Below, in pieces: positions 5,669 to 6,847 of a DNA stretch of 6,847 bases. The stretch's first letter is position 1, and the number at the start of each line of letters is the position of its first letter. The position numbers were made by a program, and so were the translations under genes. Under the pieces are notes generated by a model, which was given only the letters and a program-made list of their open reading frames with translations, had not been told where the DNA came from and searched no databases. The DNA comes from Paracoccaceae bacterium (GTDB lineage Bacteria; Pseudomonadota; Alphaproteobacteria; Rhodobacterales; Rhodobacteraceae): positions 1 to 6,847 of the forward strand of contig DAOUQK010000204.1 in assembly GCA_030625695.1 (NCBI GenBank), read 5' to 3'.

Positions 5669-6313
5669 CTACGTGCGCGCGTCGTTCAATCGGCGCAGCA
5701 ACGTGGCGTAATTCTCGGCCCCCTGCGCGCCGCTCAACAGATGTTGTTTGTCAAACACCATCGCCGGAACCCCGCGCACGCCTTTTTCGATCCAGAATTG
5801 CTGCATGGTGCGCACGTTCCAGGCCATTTGCTCGCCCTCCAGCGCTACTCGGGCGGCTTCACCATCCAGACCAGTTTCAGTTGCAATAGCCACTAACGTA
5901 TCAATGTCCGACACATTCCGGGCGTCGCTGAAATGCGCCTTGAACAGCGCCAGCTTGACCTCAGACTGCTGGCCCTGTTCGTCGGCCCATTCGATCAGTT
6001 GATGCGCCTGAAACGTGTTGACCATGCGGGCGTCATCATTGAAATCAAAGACAAACCCCAGGGTGGCCCCCAAATCGCTTAACTGCTGACGCGCCGCGAT
6101 ACTTTGTTCTGGTGTGGTGCCATATTTCTCGGCCAGATGGTCGCGCAGATTCTGACCTTCCGGCGGCATTTCGGGGTTAAGCTCGAACGGATGCCACTGC
6201 ACCTTTGCCGCAATGCCGGTCTCGTTCAGCGCCTGCTCAAGCTGGCGATAGCCGATTACGCACCACGGGCAGACCACGTCTGACACAATATCAATTTGAA
6301 TAGGTTCGCTCAT
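5669..6313 (-). CDS. DsbA/FrnE-family thioredoxin-fold oxidoreductase
   Basis: Predicted 214-aa protein of the cytosolic DsbA-like group often annotated as FrnE or 2-hydroxychromene-2-carboxylate isomerase-like, which acts in thiol-disulfide exchange. Seen: the N-terminal beta strand IQIDIVSDVVCPWC with the CPWC redox pair at residues 15-18; the helical insert starting about residue 50, with PFELNPEMP just before it, typical of FrnE; and the cis-proline loop GVRGVPAMVF (Pro183). No signal peptide is present, so it should act in the cytoplasm rather than the periplasm. The start is supported by GAGGTG on the minus strand seven to ten bases before the ATG (complement in 6321-6327). It lies between the mini-lipoprotein and lipB, all on the minus strand, and could share transcripts with them. 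Redox substrate unknown. Confidence 0.93.
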   Translation of the reverse strand: MSEPIQIDIVSDVVCPWCVIGYRQLEQALNETGIAAKVQWHPFELNPEMPPEGQNLRDHLAEKYGTTPEQSIAARQQLSDLGATLGFVFDFNDDARMVNTFQAHQLIEWADEQGQQSEVKLALFKAHFSDARNVSDIDTLVAIATETGLDGEAARVALEGEQMAWNVRTMQQFWIEKGVRGVPAMVFDKQHLLSGAQGAENYATLLRRLNDART

Positions 6314-6361
6314 TTCAGTCCACCTCTACGCCTGAACAGCCCGTAACGCCAGAGTTGGGTG

Positions 6362-6383
6362 GTAGGGCGGGGTTCACCCCGCC
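6362..6383 (+). repeat. GTAG-headed REP hairpin (GC flavour), second copy
   Basis: GTAG (6362-6365) is followed by GGCGGGGT (6366-6373) and ACCCCGCC (6376-6383) with a two-base loop. This is nearly the same sequence as the copy at 2996-3018. It lies nine bases beyond the stop of the mini-lipoprotein and 48 bases before the DsbA-like start on the same transcript strand, so it may attenuate or process read-through between them. Confidence 0.75.
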
Positions 6384-6392
6384 ACACCTGAA

Positions 6393-6467
6393 TCAGATCA
6401 ACGGAATGAACGGGACATCACAGGCAGAGAGGGCAAGAAGCGAAAGCAGGATCAGGGTAAGACGCAT
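6393..6467 (-). CDS. 24-aa mini-lipoprotein
   Basis: A very short frame on the minus strand encodes 24 residues: MRLTLILLSLLALSAC and then DVPFIPLI. Seen: one positive residue (Arg2), a 10-12 residue hydrophobic core, and a type II lipobox L-S-A-C with the Cys at position 16. The protein would thus be cleaved by signal peptidase II and leave a nine-residue lipopeptide CDVPFIPLI anchored in the membrane. Asp at +2 would favour inner-membrane retention under the E. coli Lol rule, which may not hold in alphaproteobacteria. The start is supported by AAGGA (complement of 6476-6480) eight bases upstream of the ATG. A palindromic repeat follows the TGA. Function is unknown. Tiny lipoproteins such as entericidins exist, but no homology to them is evident. 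Being so short, it could escape automatic annotation. Confidence 0.7.
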   Translation of the reverse strand: MRLTLILLSLLALSACDVPFIPLI

Positions 6468-6595
6468 TTCATGGTTCCTTGTTTATCATCGAATGCGCGA
6501 AAGATGACCGAGGCAGACATGGTCGGTCAAGATGGTGTGCATGAAATGTTATGGGCTGAGTCTAAAAGGTCGACTATCCGTCGGAAGGTTTACCG

Positions 6596-6847
6596 TTATG
6601 ACTGCGGGAACTTGGTCTGCAACCACTTCAACACCTCGCGTTGATCGCCCGAGGTGGCCCGGCGCACCTGAACCAGCAGTTTTTGCAACGTCGGCCGGTC
6701 CAATGTCAGATTGGCTGCCCCTTCGTTGCAGACCGAACACAAGGCGCGCAGGTTTGATGCCTCGTCCGAGCCGCCAAGCGATTTGTCGATCACGTGGCCA
6801 ATTTGCAGGCGGGTTTTTCGGGTTATATCAAAGGGATGCGGCTCGGC
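6596..6847 (-). CDS. HNH endonuclease, C-terminal part (5' end beyond window)
   Basis: The minus-strand frame is open from the window edge to a TAA at 6596-6598 and gives the last 83 residues of a larger protein. Seen (numbering from the window edge): IGHVIDKSLGG with the first motif His18, SNLRALC with Asn32, and C37-S-V-C40-N41-E-G. This is the classic HNH layout H..N..CxxCN, where the CxxC would pair with an upstream CxxC outside the window to bind zinc. The tail of about 40 residues (NLTLDRPTLQKLLVQVRRAT onward) is a helical segment typical of a stand-alone HNH group in proteobacteria. A GTG at 6791-6793 would delete the motif and is not the real start. Whether it is a restriction enzyme with a methyltransferase partner cannot be seen here. 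Confidence 0.82.
   Translation of the reverse strand, partial: AEPHPFDITRKTRLQIGHVIDKSLGGSDEASNLRALCSVCNEGAANLTLDRPTLQKLLVQVRRATSGDQREVLKWLQTKFPQS

Noticed and set aside
4989..5711. 240-codon plus-strand frame opposite lipB.
   Set aside because: It is antisense to lipB, whose catalytic motifs are all intact; its translation shows no domain pattern and it has no ribosome binding site.
6506..6528. Inverted repeat GACCGA...TCGGTC between the HNH gene and the mini-lipoprotein.
   Set aside because: Six-base arms with an 11-base loop are weak and likely by chance in GC-rich DNA, and no T-run follows.

Overview
The window looks like a chromosomal segment of a GC-rich alphaproteobacterium, most likely a marine member of the Rhodobacterales (Roseobacter group). 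This assignment is inference. It rests on the look of the LipB, the cytosolic DsbA/FrnE-type and HNH proteins, a roseobacter-style IS5-family transposase tail, and GTAG-headed palindromic intergenic repeats. No rRNA, tRNA or CRISPR is visible.

Left part (1-2050): two paralogous PAPS-type sulfotransferases are transcribed divergently from a 243-bp shared intergenic region. Both keep the 5'-phosphosulfate loop (TPPKCGTTW), the catalytic K-S/T-H motif and the 3'-phosphate site (YRHP...FS). They share an N-terminal ITNTDxW signature. Next (2207-2986) comes an intact class-I glutamine amidotransferase-like peptidase C26 of the PuuD (gamma-glutamyl-GABA hydrolase) type, with a full Cys-His-Glu triad.

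Middle part (2987-4810) is a decay zone. It holds, in order, a GTAG-type REP hairpin, the last ~27 codons of a reverse-strand molybdopterin-binding (xanthine dehydrogenase/CoxL-like) subunit, and the 5'-truncated, frameshifted 3' end of an IS5-family element joined directly to that remnant. After ~245 bp without a gene comes an alpha/beta-hydrolase pseudogene. It carries two compensating frameshifts and has lost both the nucleophile Ser (GYLAG instead of GxSxG) and the catalytic His (GQ instead of GH).

Right part (4811-6847) is read on the minus strand. From right to left it holds the C-terminal part of an HNH endonuclease entering from beyond the window edge, a 24-codon mini-lipoprotein with a good ribosome binding site and lipobox, a DsbA/FrnE-like thioredoxin-fold oxidoreductase (CPWC), and lipB (octanoyltransferase). 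The convergent junction of lipB and the dead hydrolase is filled by a perfect 24-bp inverted pair of REPs (a REPIN), one arm of which supplies the lipB stop codon.

No multi-gene pathway is evident. LipB is housekeeping (lipoate synthesis). The sulfotransferases probably decorate an unknown small molecule. The rest are independent units separated by repeats. The items most worth following up are the divergent sulfotransferase pair, the mini-lipoprotein, the REPIN/lipB stop overlap and the layered gene remnants.
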